Notes: generated from the sequence alone by a model not told the origin. A stretch of DNA of 64,000 nucleotides from Domibacillus sp. DTU_2020_1001157_1_SI_ALB_TIR_016 (GCF_032341995.1 NZ_CP135439.1:434001-498000), one strand, 5' to 3'; counted from the first letter of the stretch, positions 26,684 to 36,026 are shown. Translations and numbers: made by a program.

Positions 26684-27778
26684 ATGATTAAAATACTACA
26701 TTATGGTCTTAGCTCCAATAGGGGAGGGATTGAAACATATCTGCACAAAATATGGACGCATGTTGATAGGTCTAAATTTCATTTTGATTTTATAGATACC
26801 AATATTGAAACACCAAGTTATTATGATGAGTTTTCTAAGCTGGGTAGTAACTTTTATAAGATTACACCGCGACATCAATCAATAATGCAGAATAAAAAAG
26901 ATTTAGAAAATTTATTTAAAAGCGAAACGTTTGATATACTTCACTGTCATCTAAATACTTTAAGTTATATAGAACCGATAAAATTAGGATTAAGAAATGA
27001 TTGTAAGGTAATTTTGCATAGTAGAAGTGCTGGTGCCTCCAATTCTGTTATAACAAATACATTTCATTATATTAATTCTTTCAGATTGCCTAAGAACCAA
27101 GTTAAAAAGGTGGCAGTTTCAGAGTTAGCCGGAAGATGGTTATTCGGTAAAAACTCCGAATTTCAAACTTTAAATAATGGGATTGATATAGAGAAATTTA
27201 AATTTAATAAAGAAAAACGTGAAATAGTACGTAAAGAATTGAAAGTTGAAGATAAATTAGTAGTGGGGAATGTTGGCGCGTTTTTATATGCTAAGAACCA
27301 TAAATTTATAATTAAGATATTCCATAAGTTAGTTCAAAAAAAACCAGAATCGGTATTATTATTAGTCGGAACAGGTTTCTTAAAAGAAAAGATTCAAGAA
27401 ATGGTGAACCAAATGGGATTGCAAGAAAAAGTACTTTTTCTAGGAAGAAGAACTGATGTTCATGATTTGCTCTCGGCGATGGATTGCTTTTTATTTCCTT
27501 CTTTTTATGAGGGCTTTCCAAATGCTGTTTTAGAGGCACAAACATCAGGATTGCCATCTGTGATTTCAGATACAATTACAGATGAGGTAGTTCTTACAAA
27601 TAGTTGTGTTCAATTGTCCTTAACCCATTCTCCAGATTATTGGGCAAACCAAATAATCAATAATTTTAATAAAGTCGAAGATAGGATTTTTGACAGTCAA
27701 ATTGTAAAAAATGCTGGATTTTCTGTAACAGAAGAAGTTAAAAGGGTGGAGACGCTATATTATGAATCTCTTTCTTAA
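26684..27778 (+). CDS. Glycosyltransferase family 4 (i5), EpsF-like
   Basis: 364 residues: ILHYGLSSNRGGIETYLHK at the start, HCHLNTLSYIEPI, then VGNVGAFLYAKNHKFIIKI and PSFYEGFPNAVLEAQTSGL. It is related to i2 by layout and probably arose from the same EpsF-like stock. The start ATG follows GTAGGTGA. Downstream lies an IS3-type relic, which now separates it from the polymerase gene. Confidence 0.88.
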   Translation: MIKILHYGLSSNRGGIETYLHKIWTHVDRSKFHFDFIDTNIETPSYYDEFSKLGSNFYKITPRHQSIMQNKKDLENLFKSETFDILHCHLNTLSYIEPIKLGLRNDCKVILHSRSAGASNSVITNTFHYINSFRLPKNQVKKVAVSELAGRWLFGKNSEFQTLNNGIDIEKFKFNKEKREIVRKELKVEDKLVVGNVGAFLYAKNHKFIIKIFHKLVQKKPESVLLLVGTGFLKEKIQEMVNQMGLQEKVLFLGRRTDVHDLLSAMDCFLFPSFYEGFPNAVLEAQTSGLPSVISDTITDEVVLTNSCVQLSLTHSPDYWANQIINNFNKVEDRIFDSQIVKNAGFSVTEEVKRVETLYYESLS

Positions 27779-27995
27779 AGTAACGGATAATAATCATTTA
27801 TAAATTTTGAAAAAATTCCAACAGTACGGTCAGAATTAGGTGCACCTTTAAGGTAAATTTACTCTACTAATAGCAAGAAAATACTTCTTATTTTAAATAA
27901 TTCAATGTGCTAATTGGTAAACGTGGAGTTAGTATAGTTTCATGGATACAGTTTAATTAAGTTCTTACAATTATTTTTGAGAGGATGTGTCCGAA

Positions 27996-28973
27996 TTGGA
28001 ACGTAAACCTGCAGGCAAAAAATATAACGAAGACTTTAAGAAAACGATTGTGGATTTGTATCATTCCGGCAGCCCAGTTAAAGAATTAAGCAGCGAATAT
28101 GGCGTATCAGAAGTAATGATTTTATAGAGGAACACAAAGATCAATACCCCGTCCAGAAAATGTGCAAAGTGCTGGCCGTGCCAAGAAGCAGCTACTATGA
28201 TTCCCTTGAAAAAACAACGTCAAAGCGTGAACTGGAAAACCAGGAACTGACAAAGGAAATCCAACGGATTATCTAGAAAGCAAGGCACGTTATAGCGCTC
28301 CGAAAATTCATAAAACCTTATTAAACAGGGGGTTTTGTCTAAGTCTAAAGCGTGTCCAGCGCTTAATGAGAAAGGCTGGCATCCGTTTGATTACCAGAAA
28401 AAATACCGTCCTTCTCTCTCAATAGAAAAGGTCGTGCAGCTGGATAATCTTTTAAAACAAGACTTTTCTACCTGCACGATCAATGAGAAATGGGTGGCGG
28501 ATATTACGTATATTCCTACGGTAAGAGACGGCTGGTGCTATCTGGCCTCGGTATTGGATCTGCATTCGAAAAAAATCATTGGCTATTCTTTTTCTCGTTT
28601 TATGACATCGGAATTGGTAATCGAAGCGCTTCAAAACGCCTGTTTTTCTCAAAAGCCCCAAAGGGGCTTAATTCTTCATACTGATCTTGCCTCACAATAC
28701 ACCAGCAGTGAGTTTACTCGGCATGTTCAAAAATACGGAATCAAGTAATCTTTCAGCCAGAAAGGGTATCCTTATGACAATGCCTGTATAGAGTCGTTTC
28801 ACGCCATATTAAAGAAAGAAGAAGTTTATCATACACAGTATACAGACTATCGGGCAGCGAAGCTGGCCATGTTTCAGTTTATAGAAGGCTGGTATAACCG
28901 AAAAAGAATCCATAACAGCATCGGCTATCAGACACCTCAAGCCATAGAGGATCAGATTAGAAGAACCGCTTAA
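27996..28973 (+). pseudogene. Degenerate IS3-family transposase (orfA and orfB)
   Basis: The orfA part begins at TTG 27996 (ERKPAGKKYNEDFKKTIVD...) and is cut after about 40 codons. orfB fragments follow in changing frames: EEHKDQYPVQKMCKVLAVP, a frameshift near 28274, ARYSAPKIHKTLLNRGF, another shift near 28385, then the DDE core (WVADITYIPT, LILHTDLASQY) at 28335-28748. A nonsense codon TAA at 28746 replaces an expected sense codon before SFSQKGYPYDNACIESFHA, and RRTA-stop ends it. At least three lesions make it dead. Base composition is higher in G+C than the surrounding island. Confidence 0.88.
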
Positions 28974-29105
28974 GACTTAACTTTTCTGTGTCCAAATTAT
29001 TGACTCAAATCCAAAAGTTAATAAAAAACTTATGGGGAATAATAGTTATTTAACCTGGCTGAAAGTAGAGTAGCATTAATTTAAAAAGAAATTGGCAGGT
29101 GTGAA

Positions 29106-30326
29106 ATGTTGATACTAATAAAGATGATATTACCTATAGTAATGGTGATTTTTTTCATAATTTACTATATGAAAAACAAAGTTTATACTAAAAACTTGGA
29201 ATTTTTCACATTTGTGTTTATTGCTGTAGCCCCATACATGTCTTCTAACTTCTCATTGCCTTTTTACAGACCTTTATTACAAGTTATTGCAATTATAGGT
29301 TTTATTAAACTTATTATTATTTTTCTTAATAAAAAAAAGCATCTATTAATCAATAAATACGAATTTATCTTTTTGATTGTTATTATTATCTCAGGAATTA
29401 ATGCAAGTTATAATAATTCATTTTTTAGTGGAATTATTAATTATATATATATATTAATAGTTCTAGTTTTAGTAAGAAGCAATGTTAACTCGGAAAATAT
29501 AAAAAGCTGCTTTGCTTCGATTATAATTAATGGAATATTATTATCTGTTTTATCCTGTTTAGAATTTATAATTTTGAATGAAAGAACTGAGGTTGTATTT
29601 TCTAACTCAAACTATTTAGGGTTTTACTTGGTTTTTTCTTCAATTGTTTACTTATATTTATTTAAAAGTACTTTATATAATTATAAGACCCTTTTTGTAT
29701 TAGTCATATTCACATTAGGAATCTTAGCGACTGGCTCTGATTCTGTAATTATTGCTTTTATTACTGCAATTTTAATAGGATTAAAAATAGATATAAAGAA
29801 ATTATTTAAATTAATACCTATTGGAGTAATAGGTGTTATAATTTTCTTTTTCTTGACAAAAGGTTATTTATTACATCAAGTTGCGGAATATTTAAGTGAT
29901 AGTAATGCACAGAGAATAGGTATTTGGTCAATAGCTATAGATGGATTTTTAGATAATCCATTTATAGGAGTAGGTTATAACAATTTTCCTAATTACTTTA
30001 TGGATAATAAATATAATTATGTGGATTACTCATTTTTAAGTGCTTTTTTTCAATATGACTACTTAGTAACCCATAATGATTTTATTAGGATTCTCACAGA
30101 AACTGGGGGGATAGGCTTTCTATTATTTATGTTTTATGTTAAAGAGTTAATCAAAATTACCATACGAATAAATCAAGTTAATGTAAGGAAAATGTGTTTA
30201 GCTCTAATTTTTACCGTAATTATTTTTATTTCTACTCATAATAATATAAATGCGTTCGATACATGGTGGATACTCGGATTACCTTTATTTTTTACAAAAA
30301 ATAACATTTTAATTAAAGTAAAATAA
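29106..30326 (+). CDS. Wzy-type polysaccharide polymerase (island)
   Basis: 406 residues with about ten to eleven hydrophobic helices and a large loop before the last helices. The motif region IGVGYNNFPNYFMDNK and THNDFIRILTETGGIGFLLFM is characteristic of the O-antigen ligase/polymerase family (Wzy_C). It would link undecaprenyl-carried repeat units on the outer face. The neighbouring Wzx gene supports this. Very AT-rich. Confidence 0.85.
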   Translation: MLILIKMILPIVMVIFFIIYYMKNKVYTKNLEFFTFVFIAVAPYMSSNFSLPFYRPLLQVIAIIGFIKLIIIFLNKKKHLLINKYEFIFLIVIIISGINASYNNSFFSGIINYIYILIVLVLVRSNVNSENIKSCFASIIINGILLSVLSCLEFIILNERTEVVFSNSNYLGFYLVFSSIVYLYLFKSTLYNYKTLFVLVIFTLGILATGSDSVIIAFITAILIGLKIDIKKLFKLIPIGVIGVIIFFFLTKGYLLHQVAEYLSDSNAQRIGIWSIAIDGFLDNPFIGVGYNNFPNYFMDNKYNYVDYSFLSAFFQYDYLVTHNDFIRILTETGGIGFLLFMFYVKELIKITIRINQVNVRKMCLALIFTVIIFISTHNNINAFDTWWILGLPLFFTKNNILIKVK

Positions 30327-30519
30327 ATGTGCTAGTATTAGGATATTATAGAATTTTTAAAATTTAAGAATATTGTCTAATCCCAGGTATTTTCTATTTA
30401 AAATTTTTATGATTATATCATATTTTTTATACATTCCATACTGCCAGGTTTTATTAAAATTTTGTGACATATGGTTTTAAATAGAGAATTATTCCCATAA
30501 GAGGAAGGAGAGTTAATCA
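30327..30519. other. AT-rich gap, nothing recognised
   Basis: 193 bp between polymerase and acyltransferase with no hairpin terminator or ORF of note. AGGAAGGAG at its end serves the acyltransferase. Confidence 0.5.
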
Positions 30520-31116
30520 ATGATTATGTTACTAAAAACTATAAAGGGATATCTCCAACATAAAAAAATGGAAAAAAATAAAAAAAAGTATGGGTCAGTT
30601 GGTAAAAATGTGATATTACAAACAACAATGAAGAACATTTCTAGACCTGAAAATATTTATTTAGGTGATTATGTCTCATTAGGCTCTGATCTTGTAATGT
30701 ATGCAACAAGTAATTCAAGAATAATTATAGGTGATGGTAGCATTATAGCACCTAGATGTAAATTAATAACATCTAATCATAATTATGACTCTAAAAACAT
30801 GAAATCTATTCCTTTCGACAATCTCAACCTTGTTCAGGATATTGTAATTGAGGAAGGAGTATGGATTGGAGATTCTGTGTTAGTATTACCCGGAGTAAGG
30901 ATAGGAAAAGGTGCAGTTATCGGTGGGGGGAGTGTTGTAACAAAAGACATTCCGGAGTATGCTATTGTTGCCGGCAATCCAGCTAAAGTGCTTAAATATA
31001 GAGATGAATACGTTTTCAATGAATTATTAAGTCAAAAAAAATTCTACAGATCCATAGATTGGAAAAGATACGGTGGTAAAGAGTTTGTTAAGAAAGATAA
31101 AGTAGAAAGTAGGTGA
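30520..31116 (+). CDS. Hexapeptide-repeat (left-handed beta helix) O-acyltransferase
   Basis: 198 residues. Imperfect hexapeptide repeats run through about 40-160 (IIIGDGSIIAPRCKLI, VWIGDSVLVLPGVRIGKGA, GGGSVVTKDIPEYAIVAGN), ending in the NPAK motif typical of WcaF/Maa-type acetyltransferases. It likely acetylates a sugar of the repeat unit. The stop overlaps the GTG of the flippase gene by 4 bp. Confidence 0.88.
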   Translation: MIMLLKTIKGYLQHKKMEKNKKKYGSVGKNVILQTTMKNISRPENIYLGDYVSLGSDLVMYATSNSRIIIGDGSIIAPRCKLITSNHNYDSKNMKSIPFDNLNLVQDIVIEEGVWIGDSVLVLPGVRIGKGAVIGGGSVVTKDIPEYAIVAGNPAKVLKYRDEYVFNELLSQKKFYRSIDWKRYGGKEFVKKDKVESR

Positions 31117-32519
31117 ATAATATATTTACCATAGGAAGAAGAGATGTATTAATAAGTTATGTAGGATATTTTTTAAAGTTTTTCTCGTCAATAATTGTAT
31201 TACCCTTTATACTCTCATCATTAACAACTAGTGAATACGCAATTTGGAATATATTTTTAGCATTGAATGCTTTTGTAATATTATTTGATATGGGATATGG
31301 TGTAGTAATATCAAGATATACTATGTACGCTTATTCTGGAGCTAAAGAAACTGATATTGAGAAGAAACTACGTACTAAGGGCTCAAATGAGCCTAATTAT
31401 TTCTTTCTATATCAAATAATGATAGCCTCTAAAAAAATATATTCAAAGATTGGTAAGTATGTTGTAATTGTCCTAATAGCTATGACATTCTACATTTTAT
31501 ATATAACCAAAAGTAGTATAAACATGAGTGAAGTATTTATTGCTTGGGTTATTTTTTCAATAAGTGTTTACATTAACATGCTTGTTTTATCTGAAGCAGC
31601 CATAATTAAGGGACTAGGGAAGATTAAAGAATTACAGTTAATAACAATTATTAATACTACTCTTGGTATTATTATTAAAATTGCCTTACTGCAACTCGGG
31701 TTTAAACTAATTGGACTTTCAATAGCCTATTTAGCTACGGCAATCCTATTAGCAGTTCAATATTTAAAAGTTACAAATATTATTAGAAAAGTTAAAGAAG
31801 TTGATTATGAAAAAGCAAAAAGTACTTTTGATAATCAATTTAAAAAGACTTTTGAGGTAATTTCTAGGAAAAGTAGAGGTATTGGTGGAGTATTAATAAG
31901 TAACTTTATTCAGAATCAATTAATCTTATTGATAGCTCCTATATATTTATCGCTTAAAGTTGTTGGAACATATGGTTTATCGTGGCAACTTGTTAGTGTA
32001 ATAGGTGCTTTGTCAAGTGTAACATTTAACACATACTTAATGAAAATGGGTAACCTTATGGTAAGGAATAGTAGAGAAAAATTAAAAGAAACTTTCTCTA
32101 TATCTACTTCTATTTTTACAATGTTGTTTGCTATCGGAGCATTAATTTTAATATTATTTGGGGAAGAAATATTAAAAGTTTTCAACTCAAATACAAATGT
32201 TTTACCGAGTATTCCTCTAATAATTATGCTTTTACAAGGATTTATATTGCAGTCAATTCAAAAGAGTACTAATGTAATTTCTTTATCAAATGATCAAAGT
32301 TATGTAAAAGCCCTTATTATATCAAGTACAATCATAATATCTCTACAAATAGCAATACTAAATTTTATTCCTAATATAACTTATGTATTACTATGTAATG
32401 TTATCATCCAACTTTCCTATAATTTTTGGAAGTGGAGTAAGACTTCTATGGAACAATGTGACGTAGTATTTAGTGATTTCTTGCGGTTACCACTTAAGAA
32501 AATTAGATCTTATTTTTAA
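31113..32519 (+). CDS. Wzx-type polysaccharide flippase (island)
   Basis: 468 residues from GTG 31113, with 12 or more predicted membrane helices. The start (VLISYVGYFLKFFSSIIVL, DMGYGVVISRY) is typical of the polysaccharide-transport MATE-like family. It flips undecaprenyl-linked repeat units outward for Wzy. It ends about 25 bp before the truncated galE, so the right end of the original cluster has been rearranged. Confidence 0.88.
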   Translation: MNNIFTIGRRDVLISYVGYFLKFFSSIIVLPFILSSLTTSEYAIWNIFLALNAFVILFDMGYGVVISRYTMYAYSGAKETDIEKKLRTKGSNEPNYFFLYQIMIASKKIYSKIGKYVVIVLIAMTFYILYITKSSINMSEVFIAWVIFSISVYINMLVLSEAAIIKGLGKIKELQLITIINTTLGIIIKIALLQLGFKLIGLSIAYLATAILLAVQYLKVTNIIRKVKEVDYEKAKSTFDNQFKKTFEVISRKSRGIGGVLISNFIQNQLILLIAPIYLSLKVVGTYGLSWQLVSVIGALSSVTFNTYLMKMGNLMVRNSREKLKETFSISTSIFTMLFAIGALILILFGEEILKVFNSNTNVLPSIPLIIMLLQGFILQSIQKSTNVISLSNDQSYVKALIISSTIIISLQIAILNFIPNITYVLLCNVIIQLSYNFWKWSKTSMEQCDVVFSDFLRLPLKKIRSYF

Positions 32520-32544
32520 TATATTATATAATAATGTTATTTTT

Positions 32545-33348
32545 AACAATTTTAAAGTTGATGGTGTGATTCATTTGGCGGGTCTTAAGGCTGTTGGAGA
32601 ATCAGTAGAAATACCATTAGAGTATTATTATAACAATATTGTCAGCACTATTGTCCTTGCTAAGGCCTGCCAAGAACATGGTGTGAAACGATTTGTCTTT
32701 AGTTCATCTGCAACAGTATATGGAGACATAAATGGACCTTTTGTAGAAACAATGGACCTTTTACCTACTACAAATCCTTACGGTGAAACAAAAGCTATGA
32801 GTGAGAGGATTCTAACGGATACAGCTAAAGAAAATCAAGAGTTTTCAGTTGCCCTTCTTCGATATTTTAATCCAGTAGGTGCCCATGAAAGTGGACTAAT
32901 TGGTGAAGTACCTAATGGCATTCCCAATAACCTAATGCCTTATGTTACTCAGGTTGCCAAAGGAAAACTGGATAAACTTAGTATATTTAGGAATTATTAT
33001 CCAATGATAGATGGCACTGGTGTAAGAGATTATATACATATCTTAGATCTAGCAGAAGGACATGTTGCAGCATTAGATAATCTTAAAGAAGGTGCTCATA
33101 TTTATAATTTAGGAACGGGTCAAGGTACCAGCGTGCTAGAGTTAGTAAAAGCATTTGAAGAAGCTAATGGTATTGAAGTCCCTTATGAAATAGTAGAGCG
33201 AAGACCTGGAGATATTGCTTCATGCTATGCGGATGCTTCAAAAGCTAAAAGAGAACTAGGTTGGACAGCTAAACGTGATATTATAGCCATGTGCCGTGAT
33301 GCTTGGAGGTTCGAAAAGAATTATAAGGATTTAGCTGAATCTGATTAA
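32545..33348 (+). pseudogene. galE: 5'-truncated UDP-glucose 4-epimerase
   Basis: The frame at 32545-33348 matches GalE from the strand VIHLAGLKAVGES onward, with YGETKAMSE (catalytic Tyr/Lys), RYFNPVGAH and the C-terminus complete. The N-terminal NAD-binding part (TGGAGYIGSH and about 45 further residues) is absent. The sequence before it is the end of the flippase gene and AT-rich filler. An open frame from 32473 simply reads through that filler. It cannot bind NAD and is probably inactive. An intact galE is at 53244-54278. Confidence 0.88.
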
Positions 33349-33541
33349 GTGGCTTGGCGGGTTTATTTGTCTTTATTCAATCAATTTTAGTAAATAAACA
33401 TCCACTATAAAAAGGAGTATGCATTTCTTGACATAATCCTTTTAGACTATTCCTTCCTGTATGTCAATGCCGGTTTATTTTCGGCTCTCCTGCTATTTTG
33501 GTGAAAAGAAATTTAGGGAATAGAAAGAGTAAAACCTGTGA

Positions 33542-33919
33542 TTGGATGTAAATACGGTGAATATTCATTCCTTCTACCCTAACTGGTACTTACTTGGTTT
33601 TCTGCAATTACCTGATTCTGTTCATTTATATCTTGAATCGACTGTTTCTAGCAGGCACTCCATCAAATTGTTGTCACAGCTGATACTGGCGCAAAATACT
33701 GGACCAACTTTTGTTTTCAAAAACAGTAGGCGTGTTTTAAGAAGCCGGAAGTTCTTTTGTGACCAGCCTTCCTGTAAACAAAAAATCTTTAAAGAGCGCC
33801 ATCCTGAACAGTGTCAGCTTTATTCTAGACAGACTTCACACTTCTATCGGTTTCCAAAGAAAATTGGGTCGCTTCTGCTTGACTTCCAGCAGGTGATGAA
33901 AGGTTGGAAATACCTGTAA
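33542..33919 (+). pseudogene. ISL3-family transposase N-terminal fragment
   Basis: Within this open stretch, residues about 60-105 (SRKFFCDQPSCKQKIFKER, then PEQCQLYSRQT) match the zinc-finger-like segment of ISL3 transposases, whose usual form is RRFFCDNPxCxRRIFxERxP. The upstream CPxCG half is corrupted and the catalytic part is absent. No terminal repeats could be fixed. It marks a second transposition event at the right edge of the island. Confidence 0.65.
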
Positions 33920-34256
33920 TCCCTGTAATCCCTTGAGGGATGGATGAAAGAGGCATCGAATAATTCAATTCTAGAATTTCAACAGTCCAATACTTATTTA
34001 ATATCAGATTGGACGGCTGTGCAGAACGCCTATCTTTCAAAACGGAGCAACGGATCCGTAGAAGTATAGGTCACACGGATTAAGCTGATCAAGCGGCAAA
34101 TATATGGCTGTACAAATTTCGATTTGATCCGTCAGAAAGTTCTTTTCTCCTTCTCTTAAATTTTAAAAAATGAAAATTGCTTTACAACTTCATATATATC
34201 ACTTCACCAAAGTAGCGGGAGAGCCAAAAGTAAATCGTTGTTGAAATATGGTTGTC

Positions 34257-34434
34257 GGCAGGCACGCAATTGTCAATACGGGTTTGATTATTTATTGAGC
34301 GTACCGTTGACGATTATACCTATTTTTCTAGTGGCTGTGTGGTCGGGGGCGATGCGTACATTGGAACAGAAGCTTATTTGAAATCAGGGACAGTTGTGGT
34401 GCAAAATGAACGAATAGAAATCGGATCTTCTTAA
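34257..34434 (+). pseudogene. Relic of a PglD/EpsM-like acetyltransferase
   Basis: Two frames joined by a shift near 34296 read HAIVNTGLIIY and then ERTVDDYTYFSSGCVVGGD, then AYIGTEAYLKSGTVV, ending at TAA 34432-34434. This is the C-terminal hexapeptide-repeat part (HAIVNTG..VEHD..IGDYAHLSPG pattern) of NeuD/PglD/EpsM enzymes, which N-acetylate the 4-amino sugar made by EpsC and EpsN. Frameshift and missing N-terminus make it inactive. Confidence 0.7.
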
Positions 34435-34468
34435 AAGAAGCGTCGATTGCTTTTTGTTATGCCTTTTT

Positions 34469-34499
34469 GTTCGTTATAAAGAATATTGTGTGTTATAAT
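34469..34499 (+). promoter_or_regulatory. Candidate SinR-type site and -10 box before the 39-aa gene
   Basis: GTTCGTTATAAAGAAT (34469-34484) resembles the GTTCTTTATAAAGAAC palindromes elsewhere, and TATAAT follows at 34494-34499. The same word also occurs inside the intact aminotransferase gene at 52863-52878, so it may instead be a coding relic. The call is uncertain. Confidence 0.35.
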
Positions 34500-34544
34500 A
34501 GGTCAACCTTCCTTTGAGGGAATTTGCTTGAAGAGGTGATCCCT

Positions 34545-34664
34545 ATGAATGATATTTCTCATGAAGGAGATATTCGTGTTGGAATAGCCTGGGCATGTGT
34601 GCTGAGTCTACCGCTTTGGATTTCGATTTTTGGCTGGCTCAAGATCTTTAGCATGGTTTTATAA
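34545..34664 (+). CDS. Small single-span membrane protein (39 aa)
   Basis: An unlisted short gene: ATG 34545 follows AAGAGGTG at good spacing, and TAA is at 34662-34664. The product starts MNDISHEGDIRVGIAWACVL and consists of a polar N-terminus and one hydrophobic helix (about 12-37, rich in Trp, Leu and Ile). A hairpin terminator follows about 36 bp later. No family recognised. Good ribosome site, -10 box and terminator support a real gene. Confidence 0.6.
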   Translation: MNDISHEGDIRVGIAWACVLSLPLWISIFGWLKIFSMVL

Positions 34665-34699
34665 GATAAATAAATGATTTAAGTAAGAACAGATACCGG

Positions 34700-34730
34700 A
34701 CCTAGTCTTAAAAAGGCTAGGTTATTTTAT
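34700..34730 (+). terminator. Terminator after the 39-aa gene
   Basis: ACCTAG ... CTAGGT hairpin followed by TATTTTAT. Moderate strength. Confidence 0.55.
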
Positions 34731-34779
34731 TTGGAATTTTTTCTCTTTAATACAGTGAATACATAAAAGGAAGGGCGGT

Positions 34780-35340
34780 ATGATGAGGAAAAAAGAAAAA
34801 TATGGACTTCTTGTGGTGATTGGATTTTTAATCGTCTTTTTATTCGCCAGATGGCTGCTTATTGTGGATGAAGAGCCGAAACAAGCGGATGTCATTATGG
34901 CATTGAGCGGAGATGCAGGCCGCCTTGAAAAAGCAGCAGACTTATACCACAAAGGTTATGCAGAGAAGGTAATGCTGTCAAATTCTATTGAAGCAGGAAC
35001 AACCTTAGAGGAAGCGACAGCGCTCGGAGTACCAGAACCAGATATTATTCTGGAGGAAGAGGCAACCAGTACATACACAAATGCAGTTTATACAAAAAAA
35101 CTTATGGAAGAACAAGGATTTGATTCTGCTGTAGTTGTCTCATCTGATTATCATATGGGAAGAGTTAAGCTTATTTATGAACGGACATACCGGGACACTG
35201 ACATTGAACTGACCTATGTTGCATCATTGCGCAGTGATAAATCATGGTATCTTGATAAAACAAATATTCTGTTTACAGCTAAGGAGTATATTAAACTGCT
35301 TGCATACATACTTGGCCTTTACAAATTTATTGATCTATAG
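34780..35340 (+). CDS. DUF218/YdcF-SanA-like membrane-anchored protein
   Basis: 186 residues: an N-terminal signal anchor (about 9-29), then the DUF218 fold with ADVIMALSGDAGRLEKAADLY, EEATSTYTNAVYTKKLM and VVVSSDYHMGRV. The family includes SanA and ElyC, which affect envelope polysaccharide or lipid-carrier metabolism. The motif set (D, STYTNA, S-DYHM) is intact. It is the first gene of a short operon, 11 bp before the next gene. A role in undecaprenyl-linked glycan handling is a family-level guess. Confidence 0.82.
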   Translation: MMRKKEKYGLLVVIGFLIVFLFARWLLIVDEEPKQADVIMALSGDAGRLEKAADLYHKGYAEKVMLSNSIEAGTTLEEATALGVPEPDIILEEEATSTYTNAVYTKKLMEEQGFDSAVVVSSDYHMGRVKLIYERTYRDTDIELTYVASLRSDKSWYLDKTNILFTAKEYIKLLAYILGLYKFIDL

Positions 35341-35351
35341 GAGGGGCGGAG

Positions 35352-35921
35352 ATGAAGAAAAAGTGGATGATCGCCGTAAGCAGCGCCATTGTCATAATGG
35401 CTGTGGCAGCTATCTGGTCGCCAGGTAAACAAGAACAAGAGCAAGCGGAGCCAGCTGTTGAAAAAAACAAGCCAGTTGTTGAACAAATTGACTCTGTCAA
35501 AGAGCATGTGGCCGAAAAAGAAGCTGAAAGCAAAGAAGCGACAACTGAAGAAACACCTAAAGAAACACCTAAAGAAACAGCGATAGAACCAGCAGAACAA
35601 CCAACCTCTCAAGTAACCGAAATTCCCGCTGAAGCAAATGAGCTATTAAAAGAGGCGGAAAAGGAAGCATATTCGGAACAAGCACCAGCTCCAAAAGCGG
35701 AAACAGGTTCAACCGATTCTGGAACAGGCGGCCTGCGCTTTAGCTCAAGAGAAGAAGCGATGCAGTTTGTATTGAGCCGTTTTTCCAAAGAAGAAATCGT
35801 CCTTTACAATAAGGTATCGGCAAATGGGCTGACGGCAGAGCAGCAGCAAATGGCTCTGCAAATCGCCTACTCCCGCTTTAGTGCTGAAGAGATTGCAGCG
35901 ATTGAAGCTGCATTGAAGTAA
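35352..35921 (+). CDS. Membrane-anchored protein with Glu/Pro/Thr stalk and C-terminal helical domain
   Basis: 189 residues: membrane helix (about 5-23), then an acidic low-complexity stalk (about 28-125, including TPKETPKET), then a compact helical end (about 130-189) that contains the word SRFSxEEI twice (SRFSKEEIVLYNK and SRFSAEEIAAIEA). No known family recognised. It is exported by orientation. The arrangement (anchor, stalk, small helical domain) matches that of the 7116-8027 product, though the C-terminal domains differ. The RBS AGGAGGGG abuts the DUF218 stop. Confidence 0.72.
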   Translation: MKKKWMIAVSSAIVIMAVAAIWSPGKQEQEQAEPAVEKNKPVVEQIDSVKEHVAEKEAESKEATTEETPKETPKETAIEPAEQPTSQVTEIPAEANELLKEAEKEAYSEQAPAPKAETGSTDSGTGGLRFSSREEAMQFVLSRFSKEEIVLYNKVSANGLTAEQQQMALQIAYSRFSAEEIAAIEAALK

Positions 35922-35944
35922 GTGGATTAGGAAAATAAATGGAA

Positions 35945-35991
35945 TTTGTCGAACGAATAAGCTTACGCACCCGAAAGGGAAGTTTTATAAT
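35945..35991 (+). promoter_or_regulatory. Promoter with perfect 0A-like box (SGNH-fold gene)
   Basis: TTTGTCGAA (35945-35953) matches the Spo0A box consensus exactly. A TATAAT (35986-35991) lies 41 bp from the start of the box; no good -35 is present, as is common at Spo0A-activated promoters. Two further promoters in this region repeat the plan (37051-37096, 38949-38996). Confidence 0.55.
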
Positions 35992-36026
35992 GGAATTGTA
36001 AACCATTATTGGTAAAGGAGAAGAAA

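Larger units (their letters stand above)
33349..34544. other. Decayed boundary region of the island
   Basis: About 1.2 kb without an intact gene. It holds the ISL3-type fragment (33542-33919), an EpsM-like relic (34257-34434) and a possible EpsN-like relic (34440-34500). Stop codons interrupt all frames between them. Confidence 0.75.

Noticed and set aside
32473..32544. True N-terminus of the island GalE
   Set aside because: These codons overlap the end of the flippase gene in another frame and show no NAD-binding motif; the gene is truncated.
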